Assembly: GCA_963580285.1 (NCBI GenBank)
Contig: OY757012.1
Coordinates: 166,520,652-166,584,651 of the forward strand
Length of the DNA: 64,000 nucleotides
Source of the DNA: Lucinisca nassula
Taxonomy: Eukaryota; Mollusca; Bivalvia; Lucinida; Lucinidae
Direction: 5' to 3'
Shown piece after piece: positions 53,210 to 63,846 of this stretch. The notes beneath the pieces were generated by a model that searched no databases, had not been told where the DNA came from, and was given only the letters and a program-made list of their open reading frames with translations. How positions within the stretch are numbered: position 1 is the first letter of the stretch; each line of letters begins with the position of its first letter. The translations under genes and the position numbers were made by a program.

Positions 53210-53629
53210 TATTTCTAAAAGGTATATTGTTTGCACTTATTTTAAATCGTCTTAATAATTCTAATGAAGATTCTAAAGATATCTTTAACGGACACCCATT
53301 ATTCCTCATAGCCTGTCCCTATGATGGAACCTCTAACCTTTGAAGAAACACTGTCTCGGAAGTATTCGAGTTATTGAAATTTGACTGTGTATAGCACCAG
53401 CCAATCAGTGTATAACAAGTCAATAATGTGCATACATAATCATGGGCCCCAATTGGGAAAACACGTCTGTTCAAATGGAGCGCCATGGAGCACTGGTAAA
53501 GCATCGTATTTGAGATCGACTACCTCCATAAGCGCCAAGTGTTGTTTCTTTGACCATGTTACTTGGTACTGGTTTTGTGGTCCTCAATAATTAAAATCGA
53601 TTATTATTACTATTATTAAATATATCAAT
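53210..53629. other. no recognisable feature
   Basis: Flank of the LTR element, no supported gene; ends in a short ATT-rich stretch. Confidence 0.25.
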
Positions 53630-53765
53630 TTTTCCCAAAAAATAAGAATTCAGATAAAAAATTCTTATATGTTTCATATATCTGCTCTAAACATATTGTG
53701 GATACTCGTTAGAACTGTTTTCATTAATACTCACGATCTATATTTTTGAGCAAAATAATGAAAAC
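53630..53765. mobile_element. hairpin MITE family 1, degenerate copy
   Basis: TCTGCTCTAAACATATTGTGG, TACTCGTTAGAACTG and TACTCACGATCTATATTTTTGAGCA outline the family's palindrome with much decay. Terminal repeats are not visible. Confidence 0.45.
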
Positions 53766-53767
53766 CA

Positions 53768-54010
53768 CAGGGCCATGATGGCCCTGTATCGCTCACCTAA
53801 ATATAATAGCACTTAAGTAGAAAATGACTCAAAAATCATCAAGCGAAACAGTCTGACCAAGAATGACCTAGAAATCAGCAAGATAAACATTTTAAAAAAG
53901 GTTTGTGAAGATCAGTTCAAATTTATTAAGTCAAAACAAAAGCTTTAAAAAGATTTTATTTTGATTTGGCCTGGTGACCTAGTTATGCCCCCAACTTCGA
54001 AGAAGTTGTG
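53768..54010 (-). repeat. repeat with GGGCCAT hairpin boundary, then ~140-bp-type units
   Basis: Opens with GGGCCATGATGGCCC and GTATCGCTCACCT, the reverse of the boundary at 23800-23830, followed by partial units with TTTGGCCTGGTGACCTAG. The same class continues at 55215-55510. Confidence 0.55.
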
Positions 54011-55210
54011 GGGGCATATTGGTTTTGCCCTGTTCGTCCGTCCGTCCGTCCTTCCGTCCTTCCGTCCTTCCGTCCTTACGTCCGTCCTTACGTCCGTCCC
54101 ACTTTTTACTGCATAGCATAACTTTAGAACCATGGGTGCTAGGTTTTTGAAATTTCATATATGGATTCCTCATGAAAAAATAATTGACCCGTGTTTTTTT
54201 TCTCGTCAGGATTATGCCCCTTTTTTGAGTTATGCCCCTTTGCAAAAAATACTATGAAATCTTGTAAGCAAGATATCTCAAAAACTGTTTGAGCTATTGC
54301 CCTGAAACTTTACATACTGGTTGGGGATGATGAGTAGATGAACTGATTAACTTTTGAAAAAAATCCGAAATTTTTTTCTTGAGTTATGGCCCTTTGAAAT
54401 TTTTCGCGTTTTAAGTTTGTAAGCAAGATATCTAAAAAAACTATTTGAGGTTTTTCCCCGAAACTTCACAGACTTGTCGGGGATGATGAGTAGATGAACT
54501 GATCAACTTTTGAAAAAAATCCGATTTTTTTTTTCTTGAGTTATGGCCCTTAGATTTTTTTCGTGTTTTCAGCTTGTAAGCAAGATATCTCAATAATTGT
54601 TTGAGCGATTGCCCTGCAACTTTACAAACTGGTTTGGGATGATGTGTAGATGAACTGATTAACTGTTAAAAAAAAATCCTATATTTTTTTCTTGAGTTAT
54701 GGCCCTTTGAAATTTTTCGCGTTTTAAGTTTGTAAGCAAGATATCTCAAAAACTATATGAGGTTTTTCCCCAAAACTTCACAGACTGGTTGGGTATGATG
54801 AGTAGATGAACTGATTGACTTTTGAAAAAAATCCAATTTTTTTTTCTTGAGTTATGGCCCTTTGATTTTTTTCGTGTTTTCAGCTTGTAAGCAAGATATC
54901 TCAAAAATTGTTTGAGCTATTGCCCTGAAACTTTACAGGCTGGTTGGGGATGATGAGTAGATGAACTGATTAACTTTTGAAAAAAATCCGAAATTTTTTT
55001 CTTGAGTTATGGCCCTTTGAAATTTTTCGCGTTTTGGCATATTGGTTTTGCCCTGTTCGTCCGTCCGTCCTTCCGTCCTTCCGTCCTTACGTCCGTCCCA
55101 CTTTTTACTGCATAGCATAACTTTAGAACCATGGGTGCTAGGTTTTTGAAATTTCATATATGGATTCCTCATGAAAAAATAATTGACCCGTGTTTTTTTT
55201 CTCGTTTCTT
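54010..55210. repeat. tandem array (~155-bp units) between two ~180-bp direct repeats
   Basis: Direct repeats at about 54014-54207 and 55027-55205 share GGCATATTGGTTTTGCCCTG, a TCCGTCCTTCCG minisatellite, and CATAGCATAACTTTAGAACC. Between them are five units with AAGCAAGATATCTCAAAAAC, GGGGATGATGAGTAGATGAA and TTCTTGAGTTATGGCCCTTTG. No gene. Confidence 0.75.
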
Positions 55211-55550
55211 AGTGAAGTGACCCAGTTTCCACCTTGACATGGAAATCATTTTTTTAGCAATATGCATGATGGTTACTTAAACAATATGACCTCTGGAGTG
55301 GTATCAAGGGTTTCTTTTGATCTGGTCTGATGACCTAATTTTAAGCCCCAAGTGACCCAGTTTCGAACTTGAACTAGACATCGTCAAGTCAAATATTTTG
55401 AGCATGCAGTTGTCATGATGGTAGCTTCATTAATGTGACTCCTGGTGTGTTAACAAGGTTTTCCTTTCATTAGGCCCTGCTACCTAACTTTAGTCCAAAA
55501 TGAGTAAGTTTCGCCCTCGAAACCATCAAGACAAACATCTAAAGCCATAT

Positions 55551-55795
55551 TCATCACGAAAACACGCCTTTATAATTTTGACCCACTCCAACCCCACTTT
55601 TATATAGTGAAACTGGGGTTTACAGGGGTAAACCTTTTTTATTTCTGCTCTAAAATATAGATTGTGGGTAACGAGGACCCACAATCTATATTTTGAGCAG
55701 AAATAAGAACAAATATCACAATTTTTCATCTTAAAAGTTTCATTTTTTCGGCGATAACGGTTACAATGTATTGGTATAGGCATGTTTTCGTAATG
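55551..55795. mobile_element. hairpin MITE family 1, copy
   Basis: TCATCACGAAAACACGCC left end and GGCATGTTTTCGTAATG right end. The central palindrome ATAGATTGTGGGT/ACCCACAATCTAT is shortened to a perfect tight hairpin; it also carries the CCCCACTTTTATATAG block. Opposite orientation of internal blocks relative to 45459-45741. Confidence 0.75.
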
Positions 55796-56099
55796 GATAA
55801 CGTTTTACTTGATTTCACCGCTGAACTAGTTTTTATGCTTTCCGAAGAATTTCGGGGGATCATATAGTCGCCGCCTAATGGGAATATTAAGGATCGAAGG
55901 TGGATGCGCACCTGCGTGTTTGTTTCGATGATTTCTCCAAGAGTCATGACCCTTTGATGAATTCTGCATGAATATATAGGGTACTGTTCGTGTCCACGCG
56001 AATTCTCAGCAACTACTTGCAGAAATTCAACGAAACTTCAATTGAATCTTCAGCAGCAATAGGAGATGCGCATATTATCCGTGCTATCTCGTAAGATGA

Positions 56100-57530
56100 A
56101 TTTTCACTGAGTTATGGTACTATGTTTAAAGCTACAGTGTAAGGTCACTGTGGCTATTTTTAGAAAACCTTTGTGGTGCCTACAATTAAGAATGGATTTT
56201 AACATAACTTCACACAAATGTTGGGTATGATAATATCTTGAGCATGTTCGACTTTCAGGGTCCTGGGCTAAATGTGAAGGTCACTGTGGCTATTTTCAGA
56301 AAAACTTTGTTTTCGTTCTAGTGCCTATATTTATTGATTTGTTTGTTTGGTTAGAGGTTTAACGTCCCCGTCAACACTGTAAAGGTCATTTTGAAGACGT
56401 TGCTTCCAATTTTGTGGGACTTTTTCCCGGCATTGAGATGAAATGACATCTAAAGCCCTGTCGCCCAATGACACCAATAGGGTTTATAAGCATGGACGGT
56501 CCGACACTCACACCGCTTTGCCTGGGCAGGCTTAGATCCTCTAAGCGATTTACAAGTACTCGTGTGCGGGTCGGATTCAGCACTGCGTGGAAGCATCATG
56601 CAGCCCATATGTTTCTTCCAGCCCCGATGGGCGGGGACCGATGCTACATTTTTGATGGATTCTAATATAATTTCACACAATTGTTGAGTATGATAATATC
56701 TCGAGCAAGTTCAAATTTCAGGGTCCTGAGCTCAAGGCCAAGGTCACTACGGCTAATTTTAGATAAAACAAACATACTTTGCCATCGCCATAGCGCCGTC
56801 ATTTTCTGATGGATTTTAATATAACTTCACACAAATGTTAGGTACAACAATATCTCGAGCAAGTTCAACTGTCAGGATCATGGGGTCAAGGTCAAGGTCA
56901 CTGTGGTTATTTTTAGAAAAAAAAAACTTTGTCATCGCTTTTGTGCCTATATTTATTGATGGATTTAAATATAATTTCGCAAAAATGCCGGGTATGACAA
57001 TAACTCGAGCAAGTTTGACTTTCAGGGTCCTGGGCTCATGGTCAAGTTCACTGCAGCCTGTTTTTTAGAAAAAATTTTGTCATCGCTCTAGGTCGTCATT
57101 TGCTGATGGATTTTGATACAACTTAGCACAAATGTTGGGTATAATAATATCTCGAGCACGTTCGACTTTTAGGATCCTGGGCTCAAGGTAAAGGTCACTG
57201 TGGCTATTTTTAGAAAAAAAAAGTTTGTCATCGCTCTAGTGCCTACATTTATTAATGGATTTTAATATAATTTCATACAAATGTTGGTTATGAAAATATC
57301 TCGAGCAGGTTTGACTTTCAGAGACCTGGGCTCAAGGTCGAGGTCACTGCGGCTATTTAAGATAAAACTTTGTCATCGCTCTAGCGTCGTCATTTGCTGA
57401 TGGATTTTAATATAACTTCTTACACATGTTGGGTATGATAATATCTCGAGAAAGTTTGACTTTCAGGGTCCTGGGCTCAAGGTCAAGGTCACTGATGATA
57501 TGTTTAGAAAAAAAAACTTGCTGGAGGCAG
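56100..57530. repeat. tandem array, ~150-bp unit, interrupted
   Basis: About eight units with AAGGTCACTGTGGCTATTTT, TTTGTCATCGCTCTAG, TTGATGGATTTTAATATAA, CACAAATGTTGGGTATGATA and TATCTCGAGCAAGTTCGACT. Dispersed repeat D is inserted at 56338-56640. 57530-58150 holds nothing recognised. Confidence 0.8.
56338..56640 (+). repeat. dispersed repeat D, copy 3
   Basis: GAGGTTTAACGTCCCCGTCA, ATGACATCTAAAGCCCTGTC, GCCCAATGACACCAATAGGG and GCACTGCGTGGAAGCATCAT, ending near CCCCGATGGGCGGGG, a palindromic boundary. Confidence 0.7.
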
Positions 57531-59445
57531 AAATCTTTCCAACTGTAAACGGAGTTCCATTGCACACCGCCTTTCATTATCAACCTCTCATCATTCTTAT
57601 ACCGCTAAAAAGGATGTAAAATCGCAAGTCATCCATCTACATTAGAGTTGAAGATAAATTGGATCAAAGTGAAAGAAGGTAGTCTTGGCAGATGGTCAAA
57701 ATGACCTTTTTTGACAGTCAAGGGGATATGATCAGATCCATTTTCGAACCCGTCTGATATTTTATATGCATGTAAAGGCACCCAATACGGAACCATATCT
57801 GGAGACAGTCCTATGAGGATTGCCTCTGTGTACGAGTGTAAGTTTTCAATAATTTGTATTAAACACTTTTACCCAATTAATATAGCTAAACTACCACCCA
57901 GGATCTTGGGGTATGGTATCACTTCCTTTCATTTATTCCGACTTTTGTGTTGCTGATGTTTGTATGACAGTGCCATCAGGCAAGCTAATCTGTCCATCGA
58001 CAGGTTTTGTTATACTCCATTTTGAATTACAGTGAGTATACACAGTATACCGCTCTTTAACTAGGCTAAAGTTTCCTGTTCCGACTATTGCATATTCGGG
58101 GATCATCCATGGGTTTCACCGATTTTCTTGCTTACTCAAAGAGACCCAGTATGAAACTTAGCCTAATTGTCATAGATTGTAAACATTCTGGTAAGGTTTT
58201 ATCAAAACTGGGTCAAAACTGTAACCTCTAGAGTGTTAAAAAAGCTTTTCATTCGATTTGACTAGTGACCTAACTTTTGAACCGAGTGAAATAGTATGAA
58301 CTTGACCTAGATTTCATAGAAGCAAACGGTATGTGCATATTTCATAATATTGGGTCAAAGCTGTGTCATCTAGGGTATTAAAAAGTTTTTCATTTGATAT
58401 GACCTGGTGACCTAGTTTTTGACCCAAAGTAATCCAATTTCGAACTTGAACTAGCGTTTAAAAAGAGGCAAACAGAGCCAGTTTGGTTAAAATTGGGGCA
58501 AAACGGTGACTTCTAGTGATAACCGGGTTTTCCTTTGATTTGACCTGGTGACGCAGTTATTGACCAAGAACGACCCCGGATCAATTGACCTATATAAACA
58601 GAGAGAAACTTTCTGAGCAAATTTCATCACAATTGGGTCAAAACTATAATCTCTATAGTAAAAGCAAGGTTTTTATGAGGTTTGACCTATGACCTAGTGT
58701 CAAACTTAACCTTCCATAGAGGAAAACATACTAAACACGTTTCATTAAAATTGAGCCAAAATTGTGACCTCTAGAGTGTTAACAAGATTTTCGTTTGATT
58801 TGACCTGGTGACCTAGTTTTTGACCAAAGTGACCCATTTTCAAACTTAACCTAGATTTCATAGAGGCAAAAGTTCTGAGCATGTTTCATATAAGTTAGGT
58901 CAAAAGTGTGACCTCTAGAATGTTAACAAGGTTTTCAATTGATTTGACCGGGAAACCTAGTTTGTGAACCAAAGTGATCCAGGTTCAAACTTGACCTAGG
59001 TTTTATAGTGACAATCATTCCGAGTAAGAAACGTTAAAATTGGGTCAAAGCTGTGACCTCTAAGAGTGTAAACACAAAGTTTTCCTCAAATTGGACCTGG
59101 TGATCTAGTTCTTAAGTAAAATTGACTCAGTATCAAACTTTACCTAGATTTCATACAGGTAAACATTCTGAGAAAGTGCAATAAAAACGGGCCAAAAACT
59201 GTGGCCTCTAGAGTGTTAACAAGGTTTTCTTAGATTTGATCTTGTGACCTAGTTTTTAACCCAAAGTGTCACAGTATCACGTTTTGTAAATACATTCCAT
59301 ATGGGCTAACATTCTGAGCAAGTTTCATTAAAATTGGGTCAAAACTGTGAACTCTAATGCCTTAAATGTTCCAAAAAGGGGTAATCCTGTAGAAGCAATG
59401 ACTACAGTACTGAACTGAAATCAATGGAGTGTGCAAGATTTTTCT

Positions 59446-59491
59446 GGACCAGACTAGCCAATTTCGGCACATTAGGCCTCATCAGTGACCC
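59446..59491 (-). ncRNA. type I hammerhead ribozyme, family 2, first unit
   Basis: On the minus strand: GGGTCA, CTGATGA, stem II GGC/GCC, GAAA, stem III TTGGCTAG-type, GTC cleavage triplet (cut between 59452 and 59451), TGGTCC. Stem I is 6 bp with two G-U pairs. Core intact; stem II only 3 bp. Confidence 0.85.
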
Positions 59492-59710
59492 TCATATATT
59501 TCCTAACTTCCGCAGTGAAATCAATGATCCCAAATGACTACAAAATATAACCTGCACTATGATGTAGGGCAGGGAAACTTTTTACGGCCGTTACACATCC
59601 CCTTTACACCAGCTTTGGTGAAGTTATATGTTCTGAAAAAAAGGGGTAATCCTTTGAAAGCATGTTCTACAGTACAGAACTGAAAACTATAGAGTGTGCA
59701 AGATTTTTCA

Positions 59711-59756
59711 GGGCCGGCATAGCTAGTTTCGGCCAATTAGGCCTCATCAGTGACCC
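59711..59756 (-). ncRNA. type I hammerhead, family 2, second unit, probably inactive
   Basis: Minus strand: GGGTCA, CTGATGA, perfect stem II GGCC/GGCC with loop TAATT, GAAA, CTAGCTA-type stem III, then TGC where the U16.1-H17 site should be (first unit has GTC). The cleavage-site change should abolish activity. Confidence 0.75.
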
Positions 59757-60160
59757 TCAAACATTTTCGAAATTCCGCAATGGAATAACTGATCCGAAAG
59801 GACTAGAAAATATTTTCCTTTTGATTTAACCTGGTGACCTAGTTTTTGACTCCAAGTGACCCATTATCAAACTTCACCTAGGTTTTTTACGGCGGCAAAT
59901 ATTCTGAGCCAGTTTCGTTACCATTAACTGTGACCTCCAGAGTGACAGTAAGTTTTTTTTATTTGATTTGACCTGGTGACCTAGTTTTTAACCGCAAGTA
60001 ACAGTATGACACGACCTAGATTTCATAGAGGCAAACGTTCTGATCAAGTTTCATCAAAAGATTCATGAGCTTTGACCTGGTGACCTAGGTTTGAACCAAA
60101 GTGACCCTGTAACGAACTTGACCTAGATTTCATAGAGGCAAATATTCTGAGCAAATACAG

Positions 60161-60544
60161 ACAAGCCAGCTGTAAAAACATTATTTTTTCGCTTCGTGGA
60201 GAAACCGATTAATGCGAAATCGGCTATTTTCTCGCGGTAATTTCTCCCGATTTTTCGGAGAATATTCGCGGAGAATCTCGGCGAAATTTGACCGATTAAT
60301 TTCATTAAAAATGAATTTACCCGCATTTCGCGGAGAAAAAACAACAGCTGGGCTTACGGGAAAGTAAAAGTCAAATTTTCGGCTTATTATTATTTTTTCG
60401 TTTGTTTTGAGTTGTTCTGTAAACGAAGGCAAATGGTAGTCATTGTTAAATTATAATCAAATATTCTTTCATGTTACACAATAAAAGTAATTTATTTCTC
60501 CATTGTATAATACCTTTCAAAAGTGTGATTGCAACTTCTGTTCA
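60161..60544. other. no supported gene
   Basis: Contains a repetitive theme on the minus strand (TTCTCCGCGA, GAGAATATTCGCGGAGAATC) at 60190-60350 of unknown nature; short overlapping frames are unsupported. Confidence 0.3.
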
Positions 60545-60801
60545 CATCACGAAAACACGACTATTTATTATTTACTCTCTTAAACCCCTTTAATATAGAA
60601 AAACCGGGGTTTGCAAGATGTATATATTATTTTTTTCTGCTCAAAAACATAGACTTTGGGTACTCGTTAGATCCACCTCACCGAGGCTTTTTAAAGAGTA
60701 CCCAATGTCTTGAGCAGAAAAAAAAATGTCAGTATTTTTATCTGAAATTTTCCGCTTTTAGTAGTAAAAAGATATTTGAATGGGCCGGTTTTCATAACGA
60801 G
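60545..60801. mobile_element. hairpin MITE family 1, copy
   Basis: CATCACGAAAACACGAC left end, CCGGTTTTCATAACGAG right end. Imperfect central palindrome GGGTACTCGTTAGATCCACC / GGCTTTTTAAAGAGTACCC, flanked by TTCTGCTCAAAAACATAGAC and GTCTTGAGCAGAAAAA. Confidence 0.7.
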
Positions 60802-61064
60802 TCGTACATGTAGGTTATTAACTCCTAATGATGTGCATGTACAGATCTACATACACATGTAGGAATGTAGAAAATTTAGACTGTGCGAAGTCAAGCTGTG
60901 CAGGGTGCCCACACCCCCACCACCACATGCACACACCACCCTACCATATAAATAAAGAAAATTAGAAAACTTTCTGAGGTCTAGAACCTTTTTGGCTATA
61001 AAAATGTTTATTAAACACCAGGGTTCAGCTGGTTATTATGTTTCCACAATGGTTTGTTTGTATA

Positions 61065-61510
61065 TGAGTTTCACGGTCCAGTCAACACTATTAGGTCATT
61101 TTGTGCCGGTCAGTATACCCTGGGCTGGCTTATACGTAAGCGGTTGACCAGCAGAGTGCACATTCTTTCATCAGAAACTGACAACTGCCCTTCTTGAATC
61201 AGTGGAAGGGGGCGAATGACAAGTGGAAAGATTTCATGATCAATCTACACAAAAGAATGTTGCCGACCCAGGCAGGTATCAAACCCGTTTCTTCCTGATC
61301 ACCAATAAGGCGCGCATCCAAAATAATCGCACATGAGTACTGGTTAACCGCTTAGAAAGTAATCCTGCCCAGGCACAGTGGTGCCCCTGCATAAAAACCT
61401 GTTGGTTTCGTTGGGCGACAGGGCTTAAGATGTCATTTCATCTCAATGTCGCGTAAAACACTCACAATATTGGAAGCAACGTCGTCAATATGGCATAGTG
61501 TTGATATTAA
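61065..61510 (-). repeat. dispersed repeat D, inverted copy, extended
   Basis: Minus strand reads CTGAGGTTTAATATCAACAC, ATTGAGATGAAATGACATCTT, AAGCCCTGTCGCCCAACGAAACC, with an internal stretch (61130-61380) not present in other copies; both edges carry forms of the starting motif. 60802-61064 shows nothing recognised. Confidence 0.55.
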
Positions 61511-61794
61511 ACCTCAGATCAAACAACTTGAGCGAGACCCGAACGCCAGTAGAAGGACTAACTAGCGGTACTCCTAGGCTAGCAAGATTGATTCGGGAGT
61601 ATTGTAACTATGTTATCTCATCTAAGTTCGTTAATCTGGGAAGCTATTTGGGCACGAAAGATTACTTTGGAATAGCATCTCTCCATCTGTCTGTCCTCGC
61701 TGTCCCGCTGCTCCTCAAACACCGTCTTTTCATTGATAATGCTCTCTCAGCACTCCATCTTCCATTATCCTCGTTTTGTTCCTCGGTTTGGTTG

Positions 61795-62335
61795 GTGATT
61801 TGGTTTTACGGTCCTTTCAGGATTATTTCTCTTATCACAAGCTGGTCGTTAACAAGTGGTTGGCAAAAACCGGAGACAGTGTTTCAGGTGCATACTGCGG
61901 TGAGAGGCTAATGATTAAGTGCCAGTGTTATTACCCATAAGCACACGGAGGCCCGTTATCTTTATTTACGGTCCTTTCAATGCAAATTCACTTATTTCGA
62001 GCCGTTGCAGAACATGAACCGAGCGAGGTGCAAACCACAGCAGTTAGAGTCCTTTGGATTAAGGGTCAGCGCTTTTTTCCCCATTAGGACTAGGATGCCC
62101 GTTATCCTCGGGGGTGTTTAGTGGATTTTCGGCACTTTCAAGATAATTTCACTTATTCCGAGCTGACCGCTAATCAGAGTTGAGATAAAACCGGAGTAAG
62201 ACCCCCTTCCATTGCAGATCTTGGCTTCTCACATGTGGCCCGAGCGAGGCGCAAACCCCAGCGGAGAAACCTAATGACCTAATGATTAAGGGTCAGCGCA
62301 CTTACCTATTAGGACACACGGGCCCATTATCTTCG
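61795..62335 (-). mobile_element. three degenerate tRNA-derived SINE copies in a row
   Basis: Each begins on the plus strand with a TTTACGGTCCTTTCA-like block (61804, 61968, 62128) and ends with the reversed tRNA head (GGTGAGAGGCTAATGATTAA, CACACGGAGGCCCGTTAT, CACGGGCCCATTATC). Same family as 5663-5900, minus strand. Spacing ~160-170 bp suggests amplification as a block. Confidence 0.7.
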
Positions 62336-62399
62336 GGGTTTACAGTTGACTTAACATGATATCTAGGTTGCATGTCTGTACCACCTTCGCTTATTATCC

Positions 62400-63840
62400 G
62401 GAGAATTTTGTTGCTCTGCTCAAAGTTAAAGGTCCTAGTGGACCTCTACCAAGATTGTTCAAATTATAGCCCTAGGGCCAAAAATGCCCCCGCCCCGGGG
62501 GCATTTGGTCTTACATAGGCTTTTACAGGGAAAATCTTTAAAAATCTTCTTCTCTGAAACCGAAAGGCCCAGGTCTTCGATATTTGGTATGTAGCTTCAT
62601 CTATTGGACCTCTACCAAGATTGTTCAAATTATGGCCCTTGGGCCAGAAATACCCCCGCCCCGGGGGCCTTTGTGTTTACATAGGCTTATAAAGGGAAAA
62701 TCTTTAAAAATCTTCTTCTCTGAAACCACAAGGCCCAGGTCTTCGATATTTGGTATGAAGCTTCATCTAGTGGACCTGTACCAAGATTGTTCAAATTATG
62801 GCCCTTGGGCCAGAAATGCCCCCGCCCCGGGGGCCTTTGGGTTTACATAGGCTTATATAGGGAAAATCTTTAAAAATCTTCTTCCCTGAAACCACAAGAC
62901 CCAGGTCTTTGATATTTGGTATGAAGCTTCACCTAGTGGATCTCTACCAAGATTGTTCAAATTATAACCCTGGGGCCAAAATTGCCCCCGCCCCGGGGGC
63001 CTTTGGGTTTACATAGGCTTATACATGTATAGGGAAAATCTTTAAAAATCTGCTACTCTGACACCACAAGGCCCAGGTCTTTGATATTTGGTGTGAAGCT
63101 TCACCTAGTAGACCTCTACCAAGATTGTTCAAATTATGGCCCTTGGGCCAAAAATGCCCCCGCCCCGGGGGCCTTTGGTTTTACATAGGCTTTTACAGGG
63201 AAAATCTTTAAAAATCTTCTACTCTGAAACCGCAAGGCCCAGGTCTTTGCTGTTTGGTATGAAGCTTCATCTAGTGGACCTCTACCAAGATTGTTCAAAT
63301 TATAGCCCTAGGGCCAAAATTGCCCCCGCCCCGGGGGCCTTTGGTTATACATAGGCTTATACAGGGAAAATCTTTAAAAATCTTCTTCTCTGAAACCGTA
63401 AGGCTCAGATCTGTGATATTTGGTGTGAAGCTTCATCTAGTGGATGTCTACCAAGATTGTTCAAATTATAGCCCTGGGGCTAAAAATGCCCCCGCCCTGG
63501 AGGCCTTTGGTTTTACATAGGCTTATATAGGGAAAATCTTTCAAATCTTCTCTGAAACCGTAAGGCCCAGGTCTTTGATATTTGATGTTAAGCTTCACCT
63601 AGTGGACCTCTACCAAGATTGTTCAAATTATAGCCTTGGGGCCAAAAAATGCCCCCGCCTCGGGGGCCTTTGGTTTCAAATAGGCTTATACAGGGAAAAT
63701 CTTAAAAAATCTTCTCCTCTGAAACTGCAAGGCTCAGATCTTTGATATTTGGTGTGAAGCTTCATCTAATGAACCTCTACCAAGATTGTTCAAATTATAG
63801 CCCTTGGGCCAAAAATGCCCCCATCCCCGGGGGCCTTTGG
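62400..63840. repeat. tandem array, 166-bp unit, nine copies
   Basis: GCCCCCGCCCCGGGGGC (a near-perfect hairpin) recurs at about 62489, 62655, 62821, 62987, 63159, 63325, 63491, 63654 and 63819, mostly exactly 166 bp apart. Each unit also has TTTACATAGGCTTATACAGG, GAAAATCTTTAAAAATCTTC, AAGGCCCAGGTCTTTGATAT and CCTCTACCAAGATTGTTCAA. Open frames inside follow the 166-bp period and are not genes. Confidence 0.9.
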
Positions 63841-63846
63841 TTTTTC

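Larger units (their letters stand above)
59367..59830 (-). mobile_element. dimeric hammerhead-ribozyme repeat, family 2, 266-bp unit
   Basis: Two head-to-tail copies: AGGGGTAATCC occurs at 59377 and 59643 (offset 266 bp), and the ribozyme blocks are offset 265 bp. The second unit is cut short near 59830. It sits inside the 140-bp array. About 100 bp (59530-59635) is shared with the dimer at 31459-31905. Unrelated in sequence to the 383-bp family but with the same ribozyme architecture. Confidence 0.85.
58150..60160. repeat. tandem array, ~140-bp diverged units, interrupted by hammerhead dimer
   Basis: Units with GACCTGGTGACCTAGTTTTT, CATAGAGGCAAACATTCTGAGC, AAAACTGTGACCTCTAGAGT and GTTAACAAGGTTTTC recur about every 140 bp. 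This is the diverged relative of the 14380-16445 array. A 266-bp dimeric repeat is inserted at 59367-59830. Confidence 0.8.

Noticed and set aside
62584..63520. Several plus-strand frames of 66-88 codons with repeated peptides
   Set aside because: The peptides repeat with the 166-bp array period and contain no known domain.
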